64,000 bases of DNA from Asterias rubens. Taxonomy: Eukaryota; Echinodermata; Asteroidea; Forcipulatida; Asteriidae. Location: positions 62,001 to 126,000 of the forward strand of contig NW_022985708.1 in assembly GCF_902459465.1 (NCBI RefSeq), written 5' to 3'. The translations under genes were made by a program, and so were the position numbers. Of this stretch, positions 10,638 through 19,870 are shown in pieces. The notes below the pieces were generated by a model. The model saw nothing but the letters and a program-made list of their open reading frames with translations, was not told the DNA's origin and searched no databases. Position 1 is the first letter of the stretch; the number at the start of each line of letters is the position of its first letter.

Positions 10638-11183
10638 ATAAATAAAAGTATGGAACAGCGAAGATTGTGTCCCGCAGGATCCTTTATTTAAGCCGATCAC
10701 ATCTGTTTTTGTTAGATCACATTTAGATTGGAAATCAAATGACATTCTATACATATCATATGCTTCTACTTTATGATTAGATTGACTATAAATGTTAATA
10801 TTATGTTTGACTCTTTTTGCTTCTAGTTCTTCAATTGCAGTACCTTGTGCAGTTAACGATGCCAATGTAAATTTATCTTTGTCTAGAAAGCATTGATGTT
10901 TTTTCCTATCTAAATCATAAATTAAAATATGTTTTGTGACTTGTAACATAGCAAAAAATGCAAGTCTACTATTGCAGTCATCGTAACAATCGTTCAGCGT
11001 TAGAAAATCTTTATAATCTTCCCAGTTGTTATAATCGGCAAATTCTTCTTTAGCTTGTATAACCAACGGCGAGAAATCAATATTTAGTTGTCTTTGATTT
11101 CTGACTAACGCTGTTCCGATTTTTCCAAATTCTTTCGCCCACGGTTCCACATCTTCTTCCGTTTTGATAGATCTTTTTGTCAT
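10632..11183 (-). CDS. Unrecognised virus-block protein, 183 codons
   Basis: ATG at 11183 opens a 183-codon frame that begins MTKRSIKTEEDVEPWAKEF and continues with acidic and Asp/Asn/Cys-containing stretches (NDCYDDCNSRLAFF). The final codons and the stop come from the boundary with the direct-repeat insertion at about 10637, so the original protein was probably longer. The frame follows the spliced membrane gene at 11240-11577 by about 57 bases, in the position that Rep occupies after the paralog at 12865-13233. I do not recognise the family. A structural or accessory viral protein is the likely role from context. Confidence 0.5.
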   Translation of the reverse strand: MTKRSIKTEEDVEPWAKEFGKIGTALVRNQRQLNIDFSPLVIQAKEEFADYNNWEDYKDFLTLNDCYDDCNSRLAFFAMLQVTKHILIYDLDRKKHQCFLDKDKFTLASLTAQGTAIEELEAKRVKHNINIYSQSNHKVEAYDMYRMSFDFQSKCDLTKTDVIGLNKGSCGTQSSLFHTFIYI

Positions 11184-11239
11184 AGTGTTGCCGTACCTTT
11201 AATATATTTTCCTGGTTCTTCTTATAGATTCTTCTTTTT

Positions 11240-11577
11240 TTATACTTCCGTTCCTTCCAAATTCTCTGATACGTTTTCTTGTACGTCTTTGGCACTTTGT
11301 TCTTTTGATTTCTGTCCTGTTAATAACAATATTGAATACTAAATTTTGTGTAATTCTTTTAAAAATTGTGATTTTGTTTATAGTTAATTATAAAATGTTT
11401 GTACTCGCCGTCAATCTGGTCCGAAAATTTGCGTATAACGTTATTCAGTTGTCTGCGTCCAAAAATTGTTATCGCTATCAGTATTACTAATGCAAATCCA
11501 CCGGTAATAGATTGCGATAACGAAAATGACGACTCCAGAGCTGATTGGTTTAATGTCAGTCCAGTTGTATTGTTCAT
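11240..11577 (-). CDS. Small spliced membrane-protein gene, paralog 2
   Basis: ATG at 11577 starts exon 1 (11577-11409). It has one hydrophobic helix (SITGGFALVILIAITIFG) followed by RRQLN and the conserved FSDQID. The usual GT donor is replaced by GCGAGT at 11408, so splicing would need a GC-AG intron. The acceptor TTATTAACAG ends at 11317, and exon 2 (11316-11240, stop TAA) is in frame. A TATAAAAG box lies at 11610-11617, about 33 bases before the ATG. If unspliced, the frame reads on to a 72-residue protein. Adjacent to palindrome H2. Function unknown. Confidence 0.6.
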
Positions 11578-11609
11578 GTCGATATGAGCGTATTTTATTT
11601 GAATCGTGT

Positions 11610-11617
11610 CTTTTATA
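11610..11617 (-). promoter_or_regulatory. TATA box of membrane-gene paralog 2
   Basis: Minus-strand TATAAAAG sits 33 bases upstream of the ATG at 11577. Together with the box at 8857-8865 it supports a promoter lying just inside each terminal palindrome. Confidence 0.5.
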
Positions 11618-11812
11618 CTTTTGCTTGTTATTTGTTTTATTCTATTACGCGCTATATTAGAGCGTTCCGAACCCGTAGGGGAGAGGAAAAAAAAAAATCA
11701 CGTCCTATTAATAAAAAAAACAACCGTCGCCGTCTAAATTTCCTTCTTCTTTAAAAAAAACTTCCCACCGTTGCCGTCGCTAAAATCTCAGGTTGCTATC
11801 TTCTCATTACAT

Positions 11813-11991
11813 ATAAAAGCTCACCGTTGCTGTTAGTTTGTACACGAGGTATAGGATATCACACGTATGTTTGTGTCGTACGCCACATACCCTATACCTC
11901 GTGTACAAACCAACAGCAACGGTGAGCTTTTATACGATACTTGGTTGTGGCCCACGTACGTGGGGGTGGCATACGCCACTACCACAACCAA
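11813..11991. repeat. Terminal palindrome H2 (two adjacent hairpins)
   Basis: A 43-base stem (11813-11855 with 11891-11933, one mismatch) encloses a degenerate cross-arm region. It is followed by a second cross-shaped palindrome: a 10-base stem (11941-11950 with 11982-11991) around CCCACGTACGTGGG (11951-11964) and GTGGCATACGCCAC (11966-11979). The C-then-B order is opposite to that in H1. Confidence 0.8.
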
Positions 11992-12077
11992 CGGCAACCT
12001 TTGCACAGCAACGGCGGTGAAATATTCTTAATATATAGAATATAAAAACACGCGCGAAGCTATAATACCTAACCAAA

Positions 12078-12854
12078 CTAACTATTCCTACACGATCCAA
12101 CGACGGCCCACCATAGTATCAAATGTAAGTGTAAGTCTTCTTTGTTGTCTGCTTTTGAGCATGCAGATGGTTCCATATTTACTACACTACTGTACCCTGA
12201 CGTGTCTTCTCTTCTCTTCTTAGTTGCTTGACATACATTTACTGGCCCTTTACCTACAATATTATCAATTCTGCCTGTGTCGAATTCTGGGTCTCCGAAA
12301 CTATCTATGACCAATTCCCAATCTATAGTCGGAACATGTAATGTACAAATATAGCCTATGCTATCTTCTAATCCACTGAGATACTCCCTTGTTGTTCGGA
12401 TTACATCCCCAATACTCTTATCCTCTGATCCTCTACTTATTACCATACCAGTAAATGAATGTTGTGCACATAGTTCTTTTTTGGTTTGATACTCTCTTCC
12501 GAATCTTTCACCACTATAAATTTCCGCCATCTTCAGGCTTCTACTCTCGTATTCAGACAAATACGAAGCCATCCGATCCGAAAACTCATATGGTCCTTCA
12601 TACATTGGCCAATCGCTAACCGATGCCGTTTTACTGACTGTGAATGATGTGTCCCTCTTTACGTTTTCTATCCCTCTGAAGTTGCATCTACTTATTACTG
12701 GCGTTACGCCTTCTATGACCTTTCTTGATAATGATCTACCCTTTAAGTTTGTGGCACTATTCTTATACCATCTACCAGCGATATTCGCCGCTAATACATA
12801 TTTCTTCAAAGTATGTAAATTATCATGACTTGTGTTCCGGAATCCGGTCGCCAT
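12078..12854 (-). pseudogene. Rep-like N-terminal domain, truncated just after the HUH motif
   Basis: ATG at 12852-12854 lies in AACATGG, ten bases after the stop of membrane paralog 3. The 258-codon frame is uninterrupted and parallels the N-terminal part of the broken Rep at 16679-14258. It ends in HLHLILW (bases about 12113-12140), a HUH endonuclease-type motif, and then runs into palindrome-proximal DNA and a stop at 12078. The helicase half is missing, so this looks like a deleted, defective-genome form. The large N-terminal region before HUH is longer than I would expect for parvovirus NS1. Confidence 0.6.
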
Positions 12855-12864
12855 GTTGTATTGT

Positions 12865-13233
12865 CTACCTTGTTTTCTTGTGTTGACTTTTTCTCAGACG
12901 GCCGTCTCTCCCAAACACTCGTTTGTTCTGATGTTTGTGTATGATTTCTGAACTTCCTTCTGAGATCTGTCCTGTGTAAATAAAAATAAAGACTCATAAG
13001 TTATTTGTTCTTTAAATTACAATAAATTGTTGTTTTTCGTTTACACGTTTTGCTATATTAATCCAAATGTTGGTGTACATACCGTCTATTTGGTCTTGTA
13101 GGTTGCCTGTTATCTTATTGATATGCCTACTTCCGATTATCACTATCGCTATGAATATTACTAGCGATATGCCTCCTGTAATTGTTTGGCTTAAAGATGT
13201 GTCAAACGGAGCTAGGCTGGCCGCAATGTACAT
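12865..13233 (-). CDS. Small spliced membrane-protein gene, paralog 3 (best preserved)
   Basis: Exon 1 (13233-13083) begins MYIAASLAPFDTSLSQ and has one hydrophobic segment (TITGGISLVIFIAIVIIG) followed by SRHIN and NLQDQID. The donor GTATGT is at 13082. The intron ends TTTATTTACACAG at 12972. Exon 2 (12971-12865) is in frame, basic and ends in TAG. The total is about 85 residues with no break: an extracellular or lumenal N-terminus, one membrane helix and a basic tail is a plausible topology. The Rep-like ATG follows ten bases after the stop, suggesting a shared transcript. No TATA box is seen directly upstream. Function unknown. Confidence 0.65.
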
Positions 13234-13341
13234 AGGTTATTACTATGACTATTTCTCATTCCGGTGGCCATATTGGCTTTCTACCTTGTCTTCTGAATCT
13301 TCTTTAGTCTCTTGTTCTGTATCTTGTCTTTAGCACCTTCT

Positions 13342-13700
13342 TCAAACTCCCGTTTCTTGAGAATTCACGTATCTGTTGTACTTCTCGTTGCCTTCCTCTG
13401 AAGGTTTTGTGGATGTCTGTCCTGTGTAAGAAAAATAAAGTTTCATAAGTTATATGTTCTTTAAATCACAAAGATTACTCGTTTGTTTTTACACTTTAGA
13501 CATTTCTTTAATAAATTTATCGTGTACGTACTGTCAATTTGTGTTTGTAGGTTGTTAACCAGCCCGTTAACGTGTCATTTACTTAGTACAGCTGCTAGTA
13601 CAAATACTACGAGCGCAATTCCTCCTGAAATTATTTGTGAAATCGTTATGTTAGATGGCAATTCACTACTCAAGTCGATCTGTCCTGTCTGGTTGAACAT
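13342..13700 (-). pseudogene. Small spliced membrane-protein gene, paralog 4, with premature stop
   Basis: ATG at 13700-13698 opens a frame with the hydrophobic segment IISGGIALVVFVLAAVLSK, closed by TGA at 13577-13575 exactly where the paralogs have an Arg. After the stop the conserved region (HVN, NLQTQID) continues to a donor GTACGT at 13531. The acceptor TTCTTACACAG ends at 13422, and exon 2 (13421-13342) would end in TGA. The stop makes this copy a likely pseudogene, or a 41-residue short form. Lies between palindrome H3 and paralog 3. Confidence 0.55.
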
Positions 13701-13968
13701 GTTTGTGAACTGTGAGCATTTTTTGTTCTTTCCGTCTTATCTACTACTGCGTTTTGTTATTCGTTGTTGTTGTATCGTGTTTTCACGCGTCTTAGATTCT
13801 ATATTTTGCGCAATTTCTTGTTTTTTGTACGTGCGATTTACCTTGATCCGCGCGCGCTCTGACCCACCGCTTATTCCAAGTTTTTTAATCCGGGTGTGGT
13901 CCTATTCTTATGTCTTAAGGAGATTTTTTCCACCGTCGGTGAGAAGCCCAGGTTGTTATCTCCTTAAG

Positions 13969-14088
13969 ACATAAGAATAGGACCACCGTAAACGTAGATT
14001 GGGGGTGTTGTGGCCCACATACGTGGGGTGGCGTACGCCACTTCCACAACACCCCCAATCTACGTTTACGGTGGTCCTATTCTTATGT
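13969..14088. repeat. T-shaped terminal palindrome H3
   Basis: A perfect 45-base stem (13969-14013 with 14044-14088) encloses CCCACATACGTGGG (14014-14027) and GTGGCGTACGCCAC (14028-14041). The stem begins with the same GGACCACCG as H1, but the two inner palindromes are in the opposite order, as in flip and flop forms of a parvovirus terminus. CCCAGGTTGTTATCT lies just outside, at about 13947-13961, as beside H1. Confidence 0.85.
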
Positions 14089-14095
14089 GTTAGGT

Positions 14096-14256
14096 TGTTA
14101 TCTTCTTAATAAGAAAGGACCACCGTTGCTGTTATTTTTAAACCATTTACTAGCTATGTCTGTATCTGACTGGCCAACGTACGACGGCCCAAGTGAATTC
14201 AGTGATCGAATGGCCTCATATTTGACTGAATATGAATCTCGTGGCCTTAAGATGTC
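14096..14256 (+). pseudogene. Inverted fragment of the Rep N-terminal coding region beside a palindrome
   Basis: Bases about 14159-14256 on the plus strand repeat the coding sequence found on the minus strand at about 16452-16554, almost without differences. The exception is one T that restores the frame relative to the deletion in the longer copy. It is preceded by palindrome-like sequence (TTATCTTCTTAATAAGAAAGGACCACCG, split here as positions 14098-14125). The C-terminal tail of the long Rep runs into it from the other side, so the junction at about 14257 is a rearrangement. Confidence 0.6.
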
Positions 14257-14257
14257 T

Positions 14258-16679
14258 GGTTTCTCTGATCTTTTTAATTCAAAGAAAGGAATATTATCCC
14301 CATCATCTATCATTTGTTCATATTCTTCCATCTTTGGTTCATCTTCGCTCTCATAGTTAACTTCTGGTTTGTTTAACGTGTATCTTACCCTTTTTGGGGA
14401 TACAAGTTCAACTTCTTCTACCATCTCTACTTCTTCTTGTGCGTGTATTACATCATCGTTTGCTTCTTGGAATGTTTGTAGTTTTTGATTGAAATTCCCT
14501 TTTCTTTTTAGGGGTGATTCATCAGACATGTCAACTTCTTCTTCGTATCGCATGCACCTGCAAGTATCGAACTCACAGGTGCTTTTGTCGTGAGCATCTG
14601 TTTCAACAATGTGATTCCAGTGATTGAGTGCCTCTTTCAATGTGAATTTTTGTCCATAATGTCTTTCACAAGTGCTCCCATTAATACTTTCCCTCTTTCA
14701 CTATAGTCGTAATCTCTGACACCTACAGTCTTAACAATTAAGTCTACCATACTGTTAATCTGACCATGGATTGCTTTCTCTTCATGTTTGTCTACTGTCT
14801 TAGTTATTCCATCAATTAACTTCTCATAGCAACCTGGATGTAAATCGGCCGATTTGTCTTGCCATGGTAATTGGTCCCATTCTATTCTTGACCATTTGTG
14901 TACATCACATCTGTTATCGAGTGCTTCCCTGTTCATAGAATTCATGACATGTTTCCATGGCATGTGGTTGTTCGTTAGTATGCAAGGTACCCGTCCAATT
15001 CTGCTTGCTCCCGCGAATTTTACAGCCACTTCGGCATTTTCGCCTCCAAGTAACTCTTTCATTTTTTTCGACATTTGATCGGTTATGAGTAGTTCGTTGA
15101 ACAAGCACCAACGCTTTCCCTTCATTGACATGAATTGAAAGATATTGGAGTCTGATTGGCAACCCCCTCCAATGATTGCATGGTTTTGGCATGCTCGTTG
15201 GAGGGGGCGAATGATCCATGATTTACCGGCATTTGACGGTCCATAGATACAGTTGGAGTTTTTTTTCTTGTTTGTTGTGCCTTTGTTGAACACATTGTGT
15301 ATCTTATCTACCCATTGTGTTACATCTTCTCTCTGTTTTTTCAGAAAGTGTGTCATTGCTTTGATTGAGTCTTTTTTACTCAGTATCTGAGTACTTGATG
15401 ACTCGTCGTATCGTGCATTTGTACCATACCGATTTTCATAGGTGGCAATGTATTCATTCAAAGTTTTTTTATAGTCAATACTTTTATAATGCTTGGCTGC
15501 ATTGTCCCATACTGATTTTGCCATTTGTGGATTTACTGTGGCCCGGTGCAGCAGCTTATGGTCGGGGTCTTCTAAGTATGCCATATGTGCCATTAACTCA
15601 GGAATGTTATCCATGTTAGTTTCTCTATATTTACACATCAATTTGTAAAACAAATTAAACCTTTGTTCTGATACAGTTGGTTTTTTGCCTGTGTCAAATT
15701 TAGCTTCTTGTGAAGTTATATTTACACTTGTTCGTTTTGTTTCTCTTTCTTCCTGTTTACTCATCATCAATTCCATGAATGAAATGATTGAACTAACTCT
15801 TATCCAAGCTTCAAGGATTCCATCGAGATCATTTACCATATAACCTATGTTACCTTCTTGTTTCATTGTGTCTCTCTTATAGACGTCGTCAAGGTTAACT
15901 ACTATCCATCTAGGCGGACATAATATGTACTGTAGTGCTCGACTGCCACTAGCCATTGTTTTGGCTTCTACGTTGATGTTTATATTCTTACGATAATTTC
16001 TATATCTATAAGTATTCAACAGATCTCCTGAATTTTTTCGTACCCATAGTACTACATGTAAATGTATATCCTCTTTGTTTTCTCTCTTAGTACACGCTGA
16101 TGGCCCCATATTACATATTCTTGTGTACCCTGTCATTTGTGTCTTTTCTGGTTCTTCTACAACTTTTGGTGCTTCCCCTAGTATGTTCTTAATTCTTCCG
16201 CAGTCAAATTCTGGGTCTCCAAATGCGTCAATGACTAGTAGTGAGTCTACGGTTGGATCATGAAGTGTGCATACGTATCCTACATTGCTATCTAGCCCTT
16301 GTAAGTATTCTCGTGTTGCTTTAATTACATCTCCGATAGTTTAATCTTCATTACCTTTACTTACTACCATACCAGTAAAACTGTGTTGGGAACATATGTC
16401 TTTTTTCGACTGGTACTGACGACCAAATCTCTCCCCACTGTAAATTTCAGACATCTTAGGCCACGAGATTCATATTCAGTCAAATATGAGGCCATTCGAT
16501 CACTGAATTCACTTGGGCCGTCGTACGTTGGCCAGTCAGATACAGACGATCCCTTACTTACATTAAATACAGTATCACGATGTATGTTTTCAATACCACG
16601 GAAACTACCTCTACTGATATTTGGTGTTATCCCTTCTACTAACTTTCTAGAAAGTTTAGTGCCTTTGAGATTTGTTCCA
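14258..16679 (-). pseudogene. Rep-like replication gene (HUH and SF3 helicase motifs), broken
   Basis: The longest clean frame is 16136-14637 (499 codons). HUH-type HLHVVLW lies at its residues about 23-30 (bases about 16045-16070). A Walker A motif GPSNAGKS is at about 299 (bases 15219-15242), a Walker B-like WCLFNELLI at about 342, and a motif C-like stretch VPCILTNNHMPW at about 381. That order is typical of parvovirus NS1/Rep. Related coding sequence extends upstream to 16679, interrupted by a one-base deletion near 16461 and a TAA near 16340. A frame change near 14660 separates the acidic, Cys/His-containing C-terminal tail (to about 14258). The N-terminus is cut by palindrome sequence at 16680. 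Such proteins nick and unwind the hairpin ends. This copy cannot make a full-length product. Confidence 0.75.
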
Positions 16680-16822
16680 TTACGTGGGGGTGGCGTACGC
16701 CACTACCACAACCATGGCATGTTTTTGACCGTTGGTTTGAACATGGGGTATAGGGAATCATTCCAAGTTTGTGTATGTGGCATATGCCACATACACATAC
16801 TTCCGATTCCCAATACCCCATG
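16680..16822. repeat. Partial terminal palindrome H4
   Basis: Bases 16680-16712 look like the right half of an H2-type hairpin (ACGTGGG, GTGGCGTACGCCAC, then CCACAACC) fused to the truncated Rep. Bases 16741-16822 form a separate imperfect hairpin with arms ACATGGGGTAT and ATACCCCATGT around GTATGTGGCATATGCCACAT. Beyond it lies LINE coding sequence, so this is the outer edge of the array. Confidence 0.6.
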
Positions 16823-16829
16823 TATTCCA

Positions 16830-17144
16830 GAGATAATGTGGTCTACGGTTTCTTCATATTTTTCGCAGATCCTACATTGTGGGTTCATTCCATCTTTGAT
16901 GATGTGATGGTGAAATGATCTGGTGTCGAGACTCTGAACTTGGGCGGCAAGTGTTTTTGAGCCATTGGTGTGTCTTCAGTTGGTCAACATCTGCTTTTTT
17001 CATCCTTTTTGTATACTTCCCGTGCATTACGTTGTCTTCCCAGGTTTTCTGTAGTTGTTTATGACCCTTGGTTTTTGCTGTCTTCTTTACTCGCTTTGCA
17101 GATGGTTGCTTTATTATCGGGTGGTGCGATTTCTGAGTAGTCAA
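16830..17144 (-). pseudogene. LINE (non-LTR retrotransposon) ORF2 3' fragment
   Basis: Two overlapping minus-strand frames (17144-16872 and 16888-16703) together show the C-terminal region of a LINE polyprotein. A basic segment with KADVDQLKTHQWLK is followed by the zinc-knuckle-like CRICEKYEETVDHIISG. The expected final Cys of the knuckle is lost at the junction with virus-like DNA near 16820. A frame change separates the two parts. No reverse transcriptase core is visible. Confidence 0.6.
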
Positions 17145-17574
17145 GCTCTCTTTTGAATTTTACTGCTTCTTTTTTGATGGAGTAGAGCTTTTTCTTTTCA
17201 TCATGGTGTTTCACTATTTGGAGGGGTGGGTCATTATTTTTTGTGAGATAAGCATCTAGACTGATTGTGGAGGTTATTATTATTATTATTATTTGTCACA
17301 TTGCCAGGTTATCCCAAATACCAAAAATCAAAACTAAAGAAAATTGTTCCTCCAAGCACACCACAAATTTACAAATAAACGCCGACTTTAGAATTAATGC
17401 GTTTTACGCTAACTTATTTATTTACAATTGAATATTTACACTTTGACCAATTTAACAAAGGAAAATAAAGTACGAATAACTTAATAAATTACAATGTCGC
17501 AAATCAGTACGACAATAATCTTTCAAAGTCTGGACGACTACTGCGTCTATAAATTACTCTTCTGGCGTCCACCG
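17145..17574. other. Non-coding spacer with ATT microsatellite
   Basis: Contains a short (TTA)n run at about 17275-17292 and AT-rich sequence. No gene seen. Confidence 0.6.
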
Positions 17575-17583
17575 CCCACTGCC

Positions 17584-19070
17584 TAGTCTTGGTGCAAGAC
17601 GTTTCTCGTTTCCTTTTCACGCACACCGTGGCCAATTCACCGACAGCGCGCGCGCCGACTCACCTGACTTTAGTTCACTCACCGCCCCGGAGAAACGTCT
17701 TGGTCCGTGTGCATGTTTGAGTTATGTGACCTCACATACATATTCAACGTGTGGGTCAACAAAATGCTACGCACGCGCACAACTGGAAACAGACAAGTGG
17801 GCCAGCCTGGTAACTTGCATGCACCCGACGTGTCGAGTAAAAGCCTCGCTGCATCATGCTACGGCAGGAACCCGGGGAAATACACACCATGTGCGTTTTG
17901 TTGTGCATGCAAAGGCGATCACTGATCTTTATGTTATTATTAATTAGAGATCAGCGGTTGCGATCGATTGTTAGAGGGAAGAAATTGTCAGTCAATGAAA
18001 AAATACTATAACAATATTGCTGACCGCATCGTCAAGACTCGAGGAGTCGAGAGTTTTATTTGCGGATGAGAGAACTTGTACCTTGTATGGGTATATTTGC
18101 ACATTATTTCGAAAATAAAGAAAGATATCCTCCATGGCTATCGGCACTTAACTATAAAGCACAGTTTTGGGCGAAAATTGTCCTCCATTACATGTCACGT
18201 CTAATTGTGGCCAAGTGCGTCGGCAAAGGATATGTCTGACATGTACATGTACCTTCTTGTACACATGCATACAGTACACAACCGAATGCCAACGAGGTGT
18301 TGTGGCTGGGCTTCTTATCTTCGCGAAGACGTGTCAAATTACTCATAGGCTTAGATATTTAATGGTGGTCGACCACCGGTTGATTTTGACCTCTAATTCT
18401 ACCTCCATGTTTTGACCAAGCTGTGTGAGTATGATACGGAAGTTTCGGATGTAGTGTTTATTTTTTTCTGCATAAAAAGTACTTTCAGGCACTGTGACCC
18501 TATAATTTTTTTCACCTACAAAGTTACCCTTTGGACTAAGACTAAAAATGCCAGAAAATCCCATGTTCGTGAACATCGATCTATTTTTGTTAGCTCTGTT
18601 GCTAAACATCCTCGTTCATAACATTTTAAGATTCCATTCCCCTCAATTAATTGCACTTACAAAATTCTCAAAATCTTCCCTAAAAACGTATTTTAGGGCA
18701 AACTAAAATTCGCACATCGTTCAGCAGCAATCATGTACAAAAACTAAAAGACGAACGTAAATGTACAAGCCCTACACACCAACTAACATACAAGGAAGCC
18801 TGGCTGTTTCTGGTTGCGTTGCACCAAAGACGTACAGATACCAGACTGGGGGAAATTATGCTGATACTGCTCCGTCAGAGTTATGCAGGCCTAGCGCAGC
18901 ACGGCATGATTGGAATGTGCTCGGAATTTCCCGAGCGATCAGCACACGGACCAAGACGTTTCTCCGGGGCGGTGAGTGAACTAAAGTCAGGTGAGTCGGC
19001 GCGCGCGCTGTCGGTGAATTGGCCGCGGTGTGCGTGAAAAGGAAACGAGAAACGTCTTGCACCAAGACTA
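17584..19070. mobile_element. Mutator-like non-autonomous DNA transposon, 1487 bp
   Basis: The terminal inverted repeats are 129 bases (17584-17712 and 18942-19070) and nearly perfect, starting TAGTCTTGGTGCAAGACG. The flanking bases CCCACTGCC at 17575-17583 and 19071-19079 are an exact 9-bp direct repeat, the target-site length usual for Mutator-like elements. Within each terminal repeat, CAAGACGTTTCTC and GAGAAACGTCTTG are again inverted. The 1.2 kb interior has no credible coding sequence, so transposase must come from elsewhere. Confidence 0.8.
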
Positions 19071-19079
19071 CCCACTGCC

Positions 19080-19672
19080 TACAATATAAGTTTGTTTCAA
19101 GTTTACATCACCAATCCTTCTCGTCCTTAGGCTCCGGCAGTCTCTCCCCTTCAGCCGGGTGTTCCGGGTGTAGCGACGTGTCTCCTCCCCACGCACCCAC
19201 CTCCACTGAACCCTCTCAAGGCCGATGTATCGTAATCTCTTCTCCATACTGGGACCCCTGAAATTTTACCCAAAATACTTATTAATAGTACAGGTTCTGC
19301 TGAGTTACATTGTCTCACTAATTCGGATCGGCCGCCCATCAAACAAACTCGCCAGCACTTGTATACTTAACATCAAATTAATTTACATTTTGGTTGCAAT
19401 AATCAGCACTCTTACGAAGTTTCCCTTCTTCCAGTTTTTGTCTCAAAACCAGCCATACAACATTCTTTATACAAAGGAAATAGTACGAAACTACCATAAT
19501 TAAATTAACTTACAGTTTCGGCGAGAATACGTCTCTTTAAAACTGGCTCCCCTTATAATACTGCAAAAACGAGTTTTGTCTCAACTCGGTTGGACCGTCT
19601 GTCTTCTGCTGCAGAAACAACTTTTGTAAACCTAGACTTGACAGATAAACCACTGCATTAAGTTTAGTTAGT
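19080..19672. other. Spacer before the 5S cluster
   Basis: No gene recognised. The last 60 bases (from about 19610) are the same spacer sequence, TAGACTTGACA then ACTGCATTAAGTTTAGTTAGT, that precedes each later 5S unit. Confidence 0.5.
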
Positions 19673-19792
19673 GTCTACAGCCATACTACGCTGAAAACAC
19701 CGGTTCTCGTCTGATCACCGAGGTTAAGCAGTGTCAGGCCCAGTCAGTACTTGAATGGGAGACCTCCTGGGAATACTGGGTGCCGTAGACTT
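19673..19792 (+). rRNA. 5S rRNA, unit 1
   Basis: A 120-nt gene from GTCTACAGCC to GTAGACTT, with paired ends, the loop CACCGGTTCTCGTCTGATCACCG (split at 19697-19719) and the internal control region. It is followed by a T-run terminator. It has private changes (GAGGTTAAGCAGTGT, TTGAATGG). Confidence 0.9.
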
Positions 19793-19870
19793 TCCTTTTT
19801 TTTCCCTCAAAGATACCACTTTTGTAATTTTAGACTTGACAGTTAAACCACTGCATTAAGTTTAGTTAGC

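Larger units (their letters stand above)
8465..16830 (-). mobile_element. Endogenous parvovirus-like array: several palindrome-bounded segments
   Basis: All recognisable genes read on the minus strand and the region is divided by terminal palindromes at 16680-16822, 13969-14088, 11813-11991 and 9096-9183. Read on the minus strand the blocks are: a broken Rep gene (16679-14258); two small membrane genes plus a truncated Rep (13700-12078); a membrane gene, an unrecognised 183-codon frame, an insertion and a decayed frame (11577-9182); and a last membrane gene (about 8815-8465). HUH and superfamily-3 helicase motifs together with T-shaped hairpins define a Parvoviridae/Bidnaviridae-like origin. 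Stops, frameshifts and rearranged fragments show it is an old or defective genomic copy. Family assignment is inferred from motifs only. Confidence 0.75.

Noticed and set aside
11077-11295. Basic 72-codon minus-strand frame overlapping two other frames
   Set aside because: It lacks a clear ATG start and overlaps exon 2 of the membrane gene and the start of the 183-codon frame; considered an accidental frame, though overlapping viral genes cannot be excluded.
17584-19070. Autonomous transposase inside the Mutator-like element
   Set aside because: The longest frames are under 90 codons with no transposase motif.
18856-19075. Short frames in the right inverted repeat of the Mutator-like element
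   Set aside because: They lie in non-coding terminal repeats and have no recognisable domain.
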